Positions 53,991 through 62,420 of a DNA stretch of 64,000 nucleotides are shown in pieces. The position numbers and the translations under genes were made by a program. The notes beneath the pieces were generated by a model that ran no database searches, was not told the origin of the DNA, and saw only the letters and a list, made by a program, of their open reading frames with translations. Every line of letters begins with the position of its first letter. The stretch's first letter is position 1. Source of the stretch: DATFVA01 sp963774455 (GTDB lineage: Bacteria > Bacteroidota > Ignavibacteria > Ignavibacteriales > Ignavibacteriaceae); NCBI GenBank assembly GCA_963774455.1, contig CAVZFD010000005.1, positions 1,364,001 to 1,428,000 of the forward strand, in the 5' to 3' direction.

Positions 53991-54356
53991 TTATTCAATA
54001 AATAAAATGTTTTCTTCTGTTTCTTCAATTTTTACCCGGTGTTTCTCATCCAGGTAAATGATAATCTTTTTATGATTATCGAAATTAAAAATATCTTTTC
54101 CTTTTTCGACAAGGACCATCTTTATAGCTTCGTACTTTGAAACAGCATCTTTAAGATGTTTATACTCCTTAAAATAAATATCAGTAAAGTCTTCGGTCTC
54201 TGTTATATATACATGTTTTGATGAGGGAGAAAAATCCATAATGATATCATCATCAACGATAACTTTCAGGAAAACTCCCTGGAAAGGGAGAATAAGCCTG
54301 TTCATATAATATAAACCCGTGGGTTTGCTTTTCAGTATTTCATTCAGCGTTGCCAT
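53991..54356 (-). CDS. Hypothetical protein inside the nuo operon
   Basis: 121 residues, no signal or membrane helix. Mixed alpha/beta, with IYFKEYKHLKDAVSKYEAIK and a strand-rich C-terminal KIIIYLDEKHRVKIEE. No family recognised. It lies 41 bases upstream of nuoN and 12 downstream of the NhaD-like gene, so it is transcribed with complex I. A regulatory or assembly role is possible but not shown. Confidence 0.65.
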   Translation of the reverse strand: MATLNEILKSKPTGLYYMNRLILPFQGVFLKVIVDDDIIMDFSPSSKHVYITETEDFTDIYFKEYKHLKDAVSKYEAIKMVLVEKGKDIFNFDNHKKIIIYLDEKHRVKIEETEENILFIE

Positions 54357-54368
54357 ATTCAGTTTCCT

Positions 54369-55796
54369 TTAATGAAAAAAGAGAAAATAAATAATTAAAA
54401 ACAGAGGTATTAATATGGGTATCGAATATTTTATCATATAGGTGAAGAAACCTGGCATCTCAATACCTGCTCTCTCACATATTGATTTCACCATAAAGTT
54501 GGGACCATTTCCAATGTATGTCATTGCTCCAAAGAATACGGCAGCAACCGATATTGCCTGCAGGTAAATAATGTCCTGTGAAACAAAGTCGAGTACATGC
54601 GCTTTTATGTTTACGTCAAGGGCATATTTCCCCATAGCCGCACTTAAAAAATTCAGATATGTGGGCGTATTATCCAGGAACGAAGATAAACCGCCCGTTG
54701 CCCAGTAAAACGTTCCGGCATTTAGTAAATCCCGGTTGATCCTTGCTTCTTCGGCGATCAGCTGTAGTGCCGGAACCATCGTTAAAAATATTCCGATGAA
54801 CAGGTATGCAACTTCCTTAATCGGTTCAAAATCAAATTCGTTCGCCCTGAGGATATCCGTATCAGCCTGTTTATAAGAGAAGTAAACAACTGCGAACATT
54901 ATTATTTCTCTGACTCCAAACGGCAGCGGACTCCAGTTTGGTACCCATGAAAAGACACCTGGATCAAGGAAAACCGAAAATATAATAATTGCCAGATATA
55001 CAAGATTTCGATAACCCTTGAATTCAATTTTACCGCTGTACTTTATATCTTCCGCAGCTTCTGATTTTTTATCATTATACTTATCAAAAAGAAAGAATAC
55101 AGCCAGCACAAGCAGTATCATTGGTATCCATATAAACCATATATTATCGAGTACCCAGAAAAAAGGTACACCCCTGAGAAACCCGATAAACAATGGTGGA
55201 TCACCTATAGGGGTAAGTGCTCCGCCGATATTGCTTACTATAAAAATGAAGAAGATAACGTGATAAGCTTTTATTCTGTTCTGGTTCATCTTTATATAAG
55301 GCCTGATCAGAAGCATGGAAGCGCCTGTGGTTCCGATTATATTCGAAATAACCGCACCGAACAATAAGAAAAGAACATTCATATAAGGTGTGGCTTTTTT
55401 GTCAACCTTGATAAATATTCCACCGGAAGCCACGAACAGAGAACTCAGCAGAGCTATAAATGAAATATATTCTGCCAACGTATGCAGAAGACTGTGATAA
55501 TCATTCAGAAAAACAAGGTAGTAAAATATAGTAACTAGTCCCAGTATGATTGCCAACTTAGGGTAATGTCTTTCCCAGAAGTGCTTGTAGAACAGTGGTC
55601 CTGTAGCAATCATCAGGAGCAATACAACAAAGGGTATTATCATATACGGTGAAGGCAGTATATGCTCACCTGCAGTTTTAAATACCTTTACCTGTTGAAT
55701 ACTATCCTGTACCGCGGGCATTTCAGCTGCGCTTATGTTACAATAAAAAAAGAACAACAAAATTATAGCCGCAAAAATCCTGCTGCCGTATCTCAT
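54369..55796 (-). CDS. NhaD/ArsB-superfamily sodium:proton antiporter
   Basis: 475 residues. A possible signal-like N-terminus (MRYGSRIFAAIILLFFFYCN) precedes about 11 helices. Key blocks are FGAVISNIIGTTGASMLLIRPYI (~156), IFIVSNIGGALTPIGDPPLFIGF (~188, discontinuous helix motif), and a second repeat near GGLSSFLDNTPTYLNFLSAA (~370) with NDNTPT-like residues of ion-transporter superfamily members. It probably exchanges Na+ for H+; citrate or another anion is an alternative. Placed between nuoM (11 bases) and a hypothetical gene ahead of nuoN. Confidence 0.82.
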   Translation of the reverse strand: MRYGSRIFAAIILLFFFYCNISAAEMPAVQDSIQQVKVFKTAGEHILPSPYMIIPFVVLLLMIATGPLFYKHFWERHYPKLAIILGLVTIFYYLVFLNDYHSLLHTLAEYISFIALLSSLFVASGGIFIKVDKKATPYMNVLFLLFGAVISNIIGTTGASMLLIRPYIKMNQNRIKAYHVIFFIFIVSNIGGALTPIGDPPLFIGFLRGVPFFWVLDNIWFIWIPMILLVLAVFFLFDKYNDKKSEAAEDIKYSGKIEFKGYRNLVYLAIIIFSVFLDPGVFSWVPNWSPLPFGVREIIMFAVVYFSYKQADTDILRANEFDFEPIKEVAYLFIGIFLTMVPALQLIAEEARINRDLLNAGTFYWATGGLSSFLDNTPTYLNFLSAAMGKYALDVNIKAHVLDFVSQDIIYLQAISVAAVFFGAMTYIGNGPNFMVKSICERAGIEMPGFFTYMIKYSIPILIPLFLIIYFLFFH

Positions 55797-55807
55797 ACGA
55801 TATTTTC

Positions 55808-56862
55808 CTATTCAATAACTGCCCTGGTTTGCACATGCACCTGTTCAATTACTTTTGCTGTCGATTTATCTGATACTTTCAAAAACGTACCGGGATATAT
55901 TCCAATCCAGACAATGAAAATGAAAATTGGTATGAGTACAAGGATTTCTCTCTTATTCATATCAGTTAAAGAGTTCATCTTTGGATTAGTTACCTCACCA
56001 AAAGCAACTCTCTGATACATCCACAGCATATAAACTGCGGCAAAGATTACTCCTGACGCGGCAAAAATGGTGAACCACCAGCTTCCGAGAACAGGAGATT
56101 TAAACGAACCTAGTAAAATTAAAAACTCACCGACAAAACCATTCAAGCCTGGCAGCCCTATAGAAGAAAGCGAAGCAAACATCAGTGCGAAAGCATAAAC
56201 GGGAACTATCCTGGCGATGCCGCCGTATTCTGCGATCTCCCTTGTATGGGTTCTTTCATATATAACTCCTACTAAAAGGAATAATGCACCGGTAGATAAT
56301 CCATGATTCACCATCTGTATCACCGCACCCTGCACAGCTTCCTGTGTCATCGCAAATATGCCGAGAACAACAAAGCCAAGGTGGGCGACTGAAGAATAAG
56401 CAACAAGCTTTTTCATGTCTTTCTGAACCATTGCAACCAGGGCGCCGTAGATTATTCCAATTACTGCCAACACTGAAATGTAGGGAGCAAAGTTCACTGC
56501 TGCCTGTGGAAAGAGCGGCAGGCAGAATCTTAACAACCCATATGTTCCCATCTTCAGAAGCACTCCCGCAAGGATCACGCTTCCGGCGGTCGGGGCCTGT
56601 ACGTGGGCATCCGGAAGCCAGGTATGAAGCGGAAAGAGGGGTACTTTAATAGCGAAACTGAAGGCAAAGGCAGCAAACATCCAGTTCTGGATATTCTCTT
56701 TTATAGTCGGGCCCACGGAGTATAGCTCTGTCAGATCGGTTGTAAAATGTCCAAGCGGTGTTGATGCATAAACGGCCAGCCAGATGATAGCGATAAGCAT
56801 AAGGAGACTACCGAACATAGTGTAAAGGAAAAACTTAACGGAGGCATAAATTCTCTGTGTCG
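55808..56862 (-). CDS. nuoM: NADH-quinone oxidoreductase subunit M, C-terminal part after a frameshift
   Basis: Carries about 350 residues of the NuoM body from TQRIYASVKFFLYTMFGSLL onward; the frame is open upstream to 56971, but that extension is not NuoM-like. Contains FAIKVPLFPLHTWLPDAHVQAP (Lys and His of the proton channel), VQKDMKKLVAYSSVAHLGFV and GLPGLNGFVGEFLIL. The N-terminal 165 residues lie in another frame (56835-57332). As written this part has no natural start codon near residue one of the homology. Encoded product would be a truncated, non-functional NuoM unless the shift is an assembly error. Confidence 0.85.
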
Positions 56863-57332
56863 CCGCCCCATATTCCGATGATAAAATACATCGGAATAAG
56901 CATTGCTTCCCAGAAAATATAGAACAGAAACAAATCAACAGAGATAAAAACACCGAGCATTCCTGCTTCAAGCATCAGCATAAAGAAAGTAAATTCTTTC
57001 ACTCTCTTATTAATACCTGACCAGCTTGATAATAAAGTCAGCGGGGTAAGGAATGTTGTAAGCAGCAGCAGAAGCAGTGCGAGTCCGTCTATCCCGACCT
57101 TATAGCTAATATTAAGTTTCTCAATCCATACGAACTGGTGAATAAATTGAAATTCCGGTTTCGAAACATCAAAGTTAAAATATATTACAAGGGATATTAT
57201 AAAGGCTATAGTAGAAACAATAAGCCCAAACCATCTTACCGCGTTTTCTTTATTCTTATTAAAGAATAAAAGGATGATTGCTCCGGCAACCGGGGTAAAA
57301 AGCAGATATGTAAGTAAATGACTGTTTTCCAT
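56835..57332 (-). CDS. nuoM: NADH-quinone oxidoreductase subunit M, N-terminal part before a frameshift
   Basis: 165-residue frame beginning MENSHLLTYLLFTPVAGAII. It matches NuoM through the conserved Glu in IFWEAMLIPMYFIIGIWGG (~140-158) and then runs out of frame into DTENLCLR and a stop. Deleting one base in the ACAC at 56857-56860 joins it in frame with the part at 55808-56862, giving an intact product of about 507 residues. NuoM is the second of three antiporter-like pumps in complex I. Starts 3 bases after nuoL. Confidence 0.88.
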   Translation of the reverse strand: MENSHLLTYLLFTPVAGAIILLFFNKNKENAVRWFGLIVSTIAFIISLVIYFNFDVSKPEFQFIHQFVWIEKLNISYKVGIDGLALLLLLLTTFLTPLTLLSSWSGINKRVKEFTFFMLMLEAGMLGVFISVDLFLFYIFWEAMLIPMYFIIGIWGGDTENLCLR

Positions 57333-57335
57333 AAT

Positions 57336-59273
57336 TTATAAACTTAAGATAATCCAGAAAAGAGCGATGACTATTCCCAGCATCATAACAACGGCATATA
57401 TCTGGGTCACCCCGGTTTGAATCTTTCTTATTCTTAATGAAATAAAATTAATTATCGAAGCCGTACCATTAACAGCACCGTCAATTATTTTAGAGTCTGT
57501 GAAATTCCAGAGAATTGTTTCAGATCCTTTTTTAATCGGGTTAACTACCGCAGCATCATAAACTTCATCTACGAAATATTTATTCCAGAGAAGATTGTAC
57601 AGACCTTTGAACCTCCTGGCTGCCGATTCGGCAATCGAAGGTTTCTTGAGATAAATGGTTCTTGCGATCCAGATTCCGCTTACTGCCAGAATAACCGAAA
57701 CTATCATAAGTGTAATTTCTGAACCGGCAGAATGTGCACCGTAAAAGGCAAGTTTTCGTTCTGAATTTTCAAATATCGGCGCGAGCCAGCCTTCAAACAT
57801 ATTTCCACCTTCTCCTGAAAACAAAGCCGGTATGCCTATAAATCCGCCGACAGCGGCAAGGAAAGCCAGTATTATAAGCGGTATGGTCATTACCGAAGAA
57901 GACTCGTGGGGATGAATACTATGTCCGAACCTTTCTTTTCCTTCAAATGTAAGGAAGTAGAGGCGGAACATATAAAATGCGGTTATTAACGCAGTGATTG
58001 CACCGATCAGCCAGAGCACAAAACTTCCGTTGGCAAAAGAAAGCCAGAGGATTTCATCCTTGCTGAAGAAGCCCGACAGAGGCGGTATCCCCGAAATAGC
58101 CAGAGCCGCAATCAGGAAAGTCATCGCAGTTTTGGGCATATACTTTTTAAGTCCGCCGAATCCCTGTATATCCTGGTGTTCGTGCATCGCATGTATTACA
58201 GAGCCCGCACCAAGGAATAAAAGGGCTTTAAAAAAGGCGTGAGTCATTACATGAAATATTCCCGCAGAGAAAGCGCCGACACCGAGAGCCAGGAACATAT
58301 AGCCGAGCTGACTTATGGTGGAATAAGCAAGCACCTTTTTGATATCATTCTGAACGATACCTATTGAAGCCGCAAATAATGCTGTAACCACCCCGATCAC
58401 TGCCACAAGGGTCATTATAGCAGGGGCTGAAACAAATATTATCGAGCACCTTGCTACCATATATACACCGGCAGTAACCATCGTAGCCGCATGTATAAGT
58501 GCCGAAACAGGAGTAGGGCCTGCCATAGCATCGGGCAGCCAGACGAACAACGGGATCTGAGCCGATTTTCCTGTAGCACCTATAAAGAGGAACAGGGCTA
58601 TTAAGGTGAACACTCCTTCGCGTACATTTAATACATTTGCACGAGCAAAAACTTCGTTAAAATTCAGACTTCCGAATGTCATATAAATCAGGAACATACC
58701 CAGGAGGAAACCAAAGTCACCTATCCTGTTTACAATAAAAGCTTTTTTAGCAGCGTCACTGGTAGTACTCTTTTCGAACTTTCTATCGTACCAGAAACCG
58801 ATTAAGAGATAAGAGCAGAGTCCTACTCCCTCCCATCCAAGGAAAAGCAGAACAAAATTATCGCCGAGTATAAGGTTCATCATAGCAAATATGAAGAGGT
58901 TCATATAGGAAAAGAACCTCCAGAAACTTTTATCTCCATGCATATACCCGATGGAATATATATGGATAATAAACCCGACCCCTGTAACGATTAAGGCCAT
59001 AACCAGTGATAGCTGATCCACCTGGTAGGAAATGCCAACGTTAAGACCTCCGACCTGGAGCCAGGTGAAGAGATTTATGATATGCTGCCTCTCCTCTACC
59101 GGAAGACCCAACGTTTCAATGAACGCTCCTGCTGAGATCAGGAATGATAATCCGATTACACCGCTTCCGATTATTCCGATTACTTTTTCGTTTTTAATGC
59201 GGGAACCGAATATTCCGTTTACGAGGAATCCTGCAAGCGGAAGAAGAATTGTTAAGTATATAAGATTAATCAT
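57336..59273 (-). CDS. nuoL: NADH-quinone oxidoreductase subunit L
   Basis: 645 residues. Antiporter core with LGWEGVGLCSYLLIGFWY (~145, conserved Glu), GATGKSAQIPLFVWLPDAMAGPTPVSALIHAATMV (split over ~231-265, Lys and His of the proton channel), DIKKVLAYSTISQLGYMFLALG, and MTHAFFKALLFLGAGSVIHA (~347). The C-terminus has the long lateral helix and last helix typical of NuoL. The distal proton pump of complex I. 37 bases downstream of nuoK. Confidence 0.96.
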   Translation of the reverse strand: MINLIYLTILLPLAGFLVNGIFGSRIKNEKVIGIIGSGVIGLSFLISAGAFIETLGLPVEERQHIINLFTWLQVGGLNVGISYQVDQLSLVMALIVTGVGFIIHIYSIGYMHGDKSFWRFFSYMNLFIFAMMNLILGDNFVLLFLGWEGVGLCSYLLIGFWYDRKFEKSTTSDAAKKAFIVNRIGDFGFLLGMFLIYMTFGSLNFNEVFARANVLNVREGVFTLIALFLFIGATGKSAQIPLFVWLPDAMAGPTPVSALIHAATMVTAGVYMVARCSIIFVSAPAIMTLVAVIGVVTALFAASIGIVQNDIKKVLAYSTISQLGYMFLALGVGAFSAGIFHVMTHAFFKALLFLGAGSVIHAMHEHQDIQGFGGLKKYMPKTAMTFLIAALAISGIPPLSGFFSKDEILWLSFANGSFVLWLIGAITALITAFYMFRLYFLTFEGKERFGHSIHPHESSSVMTIPLIILAFLAAVGGFIGIPALFSGEGGNMFEGWLAPIFENSERKLAFYGAHSAGSEITLMIVSVILAVSGIWIARTIYLKKPSIAESAARRFKGLYNLLWNKYFVDEVYDAAVVNPIKKGSETILWNFTDSKIIDGAVNGTASIINFISLRIRKIQTGVTQIYAVVMMLGIVIALFWIILSL

Positions 59274-59310
59274 AAAGTTCTGCTGATTGAGAAATTGAAA
59301 TGATAATGGA

Positions 59311-59616
59311 CTACCATTTCAGGATATTTATTTCGTCGATGTTCAGTGTTAACTTATTTCTGAAGAGTGCTATTATTATTGCCAGTCCCACCGCAGCTTC
59401 GGCAGCAGCTACTGTCATTACAAAAAAGACGAACAGCTGTCCCACGGAATTGCCCAGGTATGAAGAAAATGCAATGAATGTCAGGTTCGCTGAATTCAAC
59501 ATAAGTTCAACCGACATAAAAACAATGATCGCATTTCTTCTGATAAGCACCCCGGTTACTCCTACTACGAACATAAAAGCACTGAGGATTAAATAATATT
59601 CTATTGGAATCTGCAT
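59311..59616 (-). CDS. nuoK: NADH-quinone oxidoreductase subunit K
   Basis: 101 residues, three helices, the standard length. Contains IVFMSVELMLNSANLTFIAF (~29-48, conserved Glu of TM2) and FFVMTVAAAEAAVGLAIIIAL (second conserved Glu). Part of the proton path between the quinone chamber and the antiporter subunits. Starts 3 bases after the nuoJ stop. Confidence 0.95.
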   Translation of the reverse strand: MQIPIEYYLILSAFMFVVGVTGVLIRRNAIIVFMSVELMLNSANLTFIAFSSYLGNSVGQLFVFFVMTVAAAEAAVGLAIIIALFRNKLTLNIDEINILKW

Positions 59617-59619
59617 AGT

Positions 59620-60129
59620 TTATTCGAATTTCTTTTTTGCTAATACTAAGGCCCCTATTGTGGCTGCAAGAAGTAAGAATCCTGCGGCTTCAAACGGGAT
59701 AACGTAATTTGTATAAAGTTCTCTCCCTATTGATTCAACTGTGCCCGCTTTAATACTTGCGGCAGCTTCTCCGTTGGCATAACCTGATTTGGAAAAGAAG
59801 ATCATATAAGCTATCTGTATAAAAACCAGTGCTGCAACCATAATCGCCATAATTTTAACTGAGGGCTTTTTACCAAGTATGCTTTCCTTTTCAGGACGCA
59901 GCAGCATTATTACAAACAGGAATACAACCATAATTGCGCCGGCATAAACAATCACTTGTGCGACTGCAATAAACTGTGCATTCAGCAGTAGATAAAGTCC
60001 GGCGAGCGCGGCAAAATTAAGTATTAAAAACAATGCAGCCATAACCGCATCGCTTCGGGTAATCATTATGACTGAGGAAACAGCAGCTACCGCAGCGAAG
60101 AGAATAAAAAGGATAATTTCTAATGACAT
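59620..60129 (-). CDS. nuoJ: NADH-quinone oxidoreductase subunit J
   Basis: 169 residues, five helices. The signature AALYLLLNAQFIAVAQVIVYAGAIMVVFLFVIMLL is present at ~42-78 (with the pi-bulge YAGAIMVLF-like segment), and the C-terminal ATIGALVLAKKKFE. First gene of the membrane-arm group; no nuoA-I upstream, where asnS begins 102 bases away. Confidence 0.94.
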   Translation of the reverse strand: MSLEIILFILFAAVAAVSSVIMITRSDAVMAALFLILNFAALAGLYLLLNAQFIAVAQVIVYAGAIMVVFLFVIMLLRPEKESILGKKPSVKIMAIMVAALVFIQIAYMIFFSKSGYANGEAAASIKAGTVESIGRELYTNYVIPFEAAGFLLLAATIGALVLAKKKFE

Positions 60130-60135
60130 AGGAAA

Positions 60136-60170
60136 ATGTATGATGTATGATGGTTGATGTAAGATGTAAA
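60136..60170. repeat. Short degenerate (T/A)GATGTA repeats upstream of nuoJ
   Basis: TGTATGATGTATGATGGTTG followed by ATGTAAGATGTAAAAG: four or five imperfect copies of a 7-8 base word between nuoJ and asnS. Coding is unlikely; role unknown. Confidence 0.5.
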
Positions 60171-60217
60171 AGACATTAACACTTTACCTTATTTAAATTT
60201 TGCCGTGCAGTCAATTT

Positions 60218-60249
60218 TATAGAAATCCATCCTACGGAGTATTTCTATA
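60218..60249. repeat. 9-bp inverted repeat over the asnS stop
   Basis: TATAGAAAT (60218-60226) and ATTTCTATA (60241-60249) flank the asnS TAG. On the minus strand it lacks a T run after the stem, so it is a hairpin of unclear role rather than a clear terminator. Confidence 0.4.
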
Positions 60250-61527
60250 AATCATTCTTGGGAACGGAATTGTTTCCCTTATATGTTCTAGTCCACATAT
60301 CCACGAGACGGTTCTTTCGAGTCCCAATCCAAATCCTGAATGCGGTACCGAACCGAACCTCCTCAAATCAAGATACCACTCAAAATCTTTCATCGGCAGT
60401 TCGTGTTCTTTTATTCTTTGAATAAGCAGATCAACATCATCTTCTCTCTGACTTCCGCCGATTATTTCACCGTAGCCCTCAGGAGCAAGTACATCAACGG
60501 CAAGAGCAAGGTTTGGATTCTCAGGATCTCTTTTCATATAAAAAGCTTTAACGGCTGACGGATAACGGTGAACCATCACCGGCCTGTCAAACTGGTTCGA
60601 AATGATAGTTTCGTCGGGAGCCCCAAAATCGTTTCCATATTCGAATTCGCTTCCGTTCTTTTTCAATATTTCAACGGCTTCGTCATATGAAATACGAGGT
60701 AGTGGTTTTTTAACATTTAACAAAAACTTTATATCTCTTTCCAGAACTTTCAGTTCATCTTCCCTATCCTTAATAACGGTCTGCACAATATATTCAAGGA
60801 ATTCTTCAGCAAGGTCCATGTCATCATTCAGATCAGCGAAAGCAACTTCAGGCTCACACATCCAGAACTCTGTAAGATGCCTTTTTGTTTTCGACTTTTC
60901 TGCGCGGAACGTGGGCCCGAATGTATATACTTTACCTAAAGCCATAGCTCCTGCCTCAGCATATAACTGACCGGACTGAGTAAGATAGGCTTTGCCCAAA
61001 TCGAAATATTCCGTTTCAAAAAGAGTTGAAGTTCCTTCGCACGAAGAGGGAGTTAAAATCGGCGGATCCATTAGTGTAAACCCGTTGCCATCAAAAAAGT
61101 CCCTTATAGCTTTAACAATTCTATGACGTACCCGCATTATAGCAACCTGCTTACTGGATCTCAACCAGAGGTGACGGTTGTCCATAAGGAATTCAGTTCC
61201 ATGCTCTTTGGGAGTAATAGGATAGTCGTGCGATTCCGAAATAATTTTTAAGTCGGATGCATCCAATTCATAACCACCGGGAGCTCTTTCTTCCTTCTTA
61301 ACTTTTCCTGTAATTTCGATAGACGACTCTTGTCCTATTCTACCAGCTAAATTAAATACATCTTCTGAAACATTCCCTTTAAAGAACACACATTGAAGAT
61401 AACCAGTACCATCTCTGAGGATGAGAAAATGAAGTTTACCGCTTGATCTTTTGTTATTAAGCCAGCCCTGTATCTTTATTTCTTTGCCAACGTATTTCGA
61501 AAGGTCTGATATGAATATCTTCTGCAT
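60232..61527 (-). CDS. asnS: Asparaginyl-tRNA synthetase
   Basis: 431 residues. N-terminal OB-fold anticodon domain (IKIQGWLNNKRSSGKLHFLILRD) and class II catalytic core: motif 2 FGPTFRAEKSKTKRHLTEFWM (split at ~208-228), and motif 3 GFGLGLERTVSWICGLEHIRE near the C-terminus (~400). The asparagine-specific GQLYAEAGAMALG and the absence of the AspRS insertion support AsnRS over AspRS. It charges tRNA-Asn directly. Single gene between the nuo group and the SDR gene. Confidence 0.94.
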   Translation of the reverse strand: MQKIFISDLSKYVGKEIKIQGWLNNKRSSGKLHFLILRDGTGYLQCVFFKGNVSEDVFNLAGRIGQESSIEITGKVKKEERAPGGYELDASDLKIISESHDYPITPKEHGTEFLMDNRHLWLRSSKQVAIMRVRHRIVKAIRDFFDGNGFTLMDPPILTPSSCEGTSTLFETEYFDLGKAYLTQSGQLYAEAGAMALGKVYTFGPTFRAEKSKTKRHLTEFWMCEPEVAFADLNDDMDLAEEFLEYIVQTVIKDREDELKVLERDIKFLLNVKKPLPRISYDEAVEILKKNGSEFEYGNDFGAPDETIISNQFDRPVMVHRYPSAVKAFYMKRDPENPNLALAVDVLAPEGYGEIIGGSQREDDVDLLIQRIKEHELPMKDFEWYLDLRRFGSVPHSGFGLGLERTVSWICGLEHIRETIPFPRMIYRNTP

Positions 61528-61609
61528 TAATTACTTCAAATATGTTAAAAATTTTAATTGACAAATATAAAGAGGGGTGCTTATAAATGCAAAGAATTTA
61601 GGGATTGGC

Positions 61610-61699
61610 GAATTAACGAATTTCCGAATTAGCAGATTAGTATCTGATCATCATTCATTCTCATACAATTTAACCATTTAGCAATTTAACCATTCAACT
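61610..61699. repeat. Degenerate AT-rich direct repeats between asnS and the SDR gene
   Basis: CAATTTAACCATT occurs perfectly at 61666-61678 and 61682-61694, the second copy running over the SDR stop codon. Nearby, CGAATTAACGAATTTCCGAA (from about 61611) contains looser copies of GAATTA/GAATTT. Similar low-complexity words fill the nuoJ-asnS gap. Confidence 0.55.
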
Positions 61700-62420
61700 T
61701 TTCAAACAACTCCTCCCCTTTCGTTCTAAGGTTAAGAGCATGTCCCACAGCAGCTTCATATTCATCGCGTTCAATTGCGTTCATTGCTCCATCAACGAAT
61801 TCTTCTGTAGACATACCGCCGTGAGTCTGGCTCTTGTCAGCCCGCCTGTCGTGCCCCAGCTCCGTATCTACTGAAGGAGGAATTATCTCAAAAACCTTCA
61901 CGGAAGTATCCTTCAATTGATGCCTCAATGACATAGTAATTGAATGGAGAGCTGCTTTTGTAGCGCAATAAACCGGCATAAATGCCATTGGTACGAATGC
62001 CAGTCCCGATGATATATTGATCACTGCCGACTCTTCCTTTTCAGCAAAGTGTTCTGCGAACAGAGATGCCAGGTGTAACGGAGCAGTGAGATTTACTTCA
62101 ATTTCCTCTTTGACTTTATCTATATCCACTTCTTTCGTCATATCACAGGAAAGCTGAATTCCGGCATTATTGATCAGGATATTCAGTTCAGTGAAAGTTT
62201 CCACTGCCCACTGAAATAGTGCTTCTCTTTCTTCGACTATAGAAACATCACACATAGTTGTAATAACGCCTGGAAACTGCTGCTGGATTTCCTGCAGACG
62301 CTCCTCCCTCCGACCGCATATTATAACCGTATTGTCTCTTTTTTCGAATTCCTCCGCAAAGCCTCTTCCGATGCCTGAGGTCCCGCCGGTAATTAATATT
62401 GTATTTCCTGTTGTTTTCAT
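61686..62420 (-). CDS. Short-chain dehydrogenase/reductase
   Basis: 244 residues, classical SDR. NAD(P)-binding TGGTSGIGRGFAEEF near 12, the stabilising NNAG (ILINNAGIQLS, ~86-96), catalytic Ser (INISSGLAFV, ~137) and YCATK (~152-156) with active-site Tyr and Lys. GRREERLQ after strand 2 suggests NADP preference. It resembles the DltE-type oxidoreductases, whose substrate is unknown. It stands alone. Confidence 0.9.
   Translation of the reverse strand: MKTTGNTILITGGTSGIGRGFAEEFEKRDNTVIICGRREERLQEIQQQFPGVITTMCDVSIVEEREALFQWAVETFTELNILINNAGIQLSCDMTKEVDIDKVKEEIEVNLTAPLHLASLFAEHFAEKEESAVINISSGLAFVPMAFMPVYCATKAALHSITMSLRHQLKDTSVKVFEIIPPSVDTELGHDRRADKSQTHGGMSTEEFVDGAMNAIERDEYEAAVGHALNLRTKGEELFEKLNG

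Noticed and set aside
56344..56649. 101-residue plus-strand frame antisense to nuoM
   Set aside because: High-arginine, low-complexity translation opposite a conserved complex I gene; a shadow frame.
56855..56862. Programmed ribosomal frameshift in nuoM
   Set aside because: The site GCGACACAG has no slippery heptamer of the X-XXY-YYZ type and no stimulatory Shine-Dalgarno or hairpin was seen; frameshifting is not known in NuoM.
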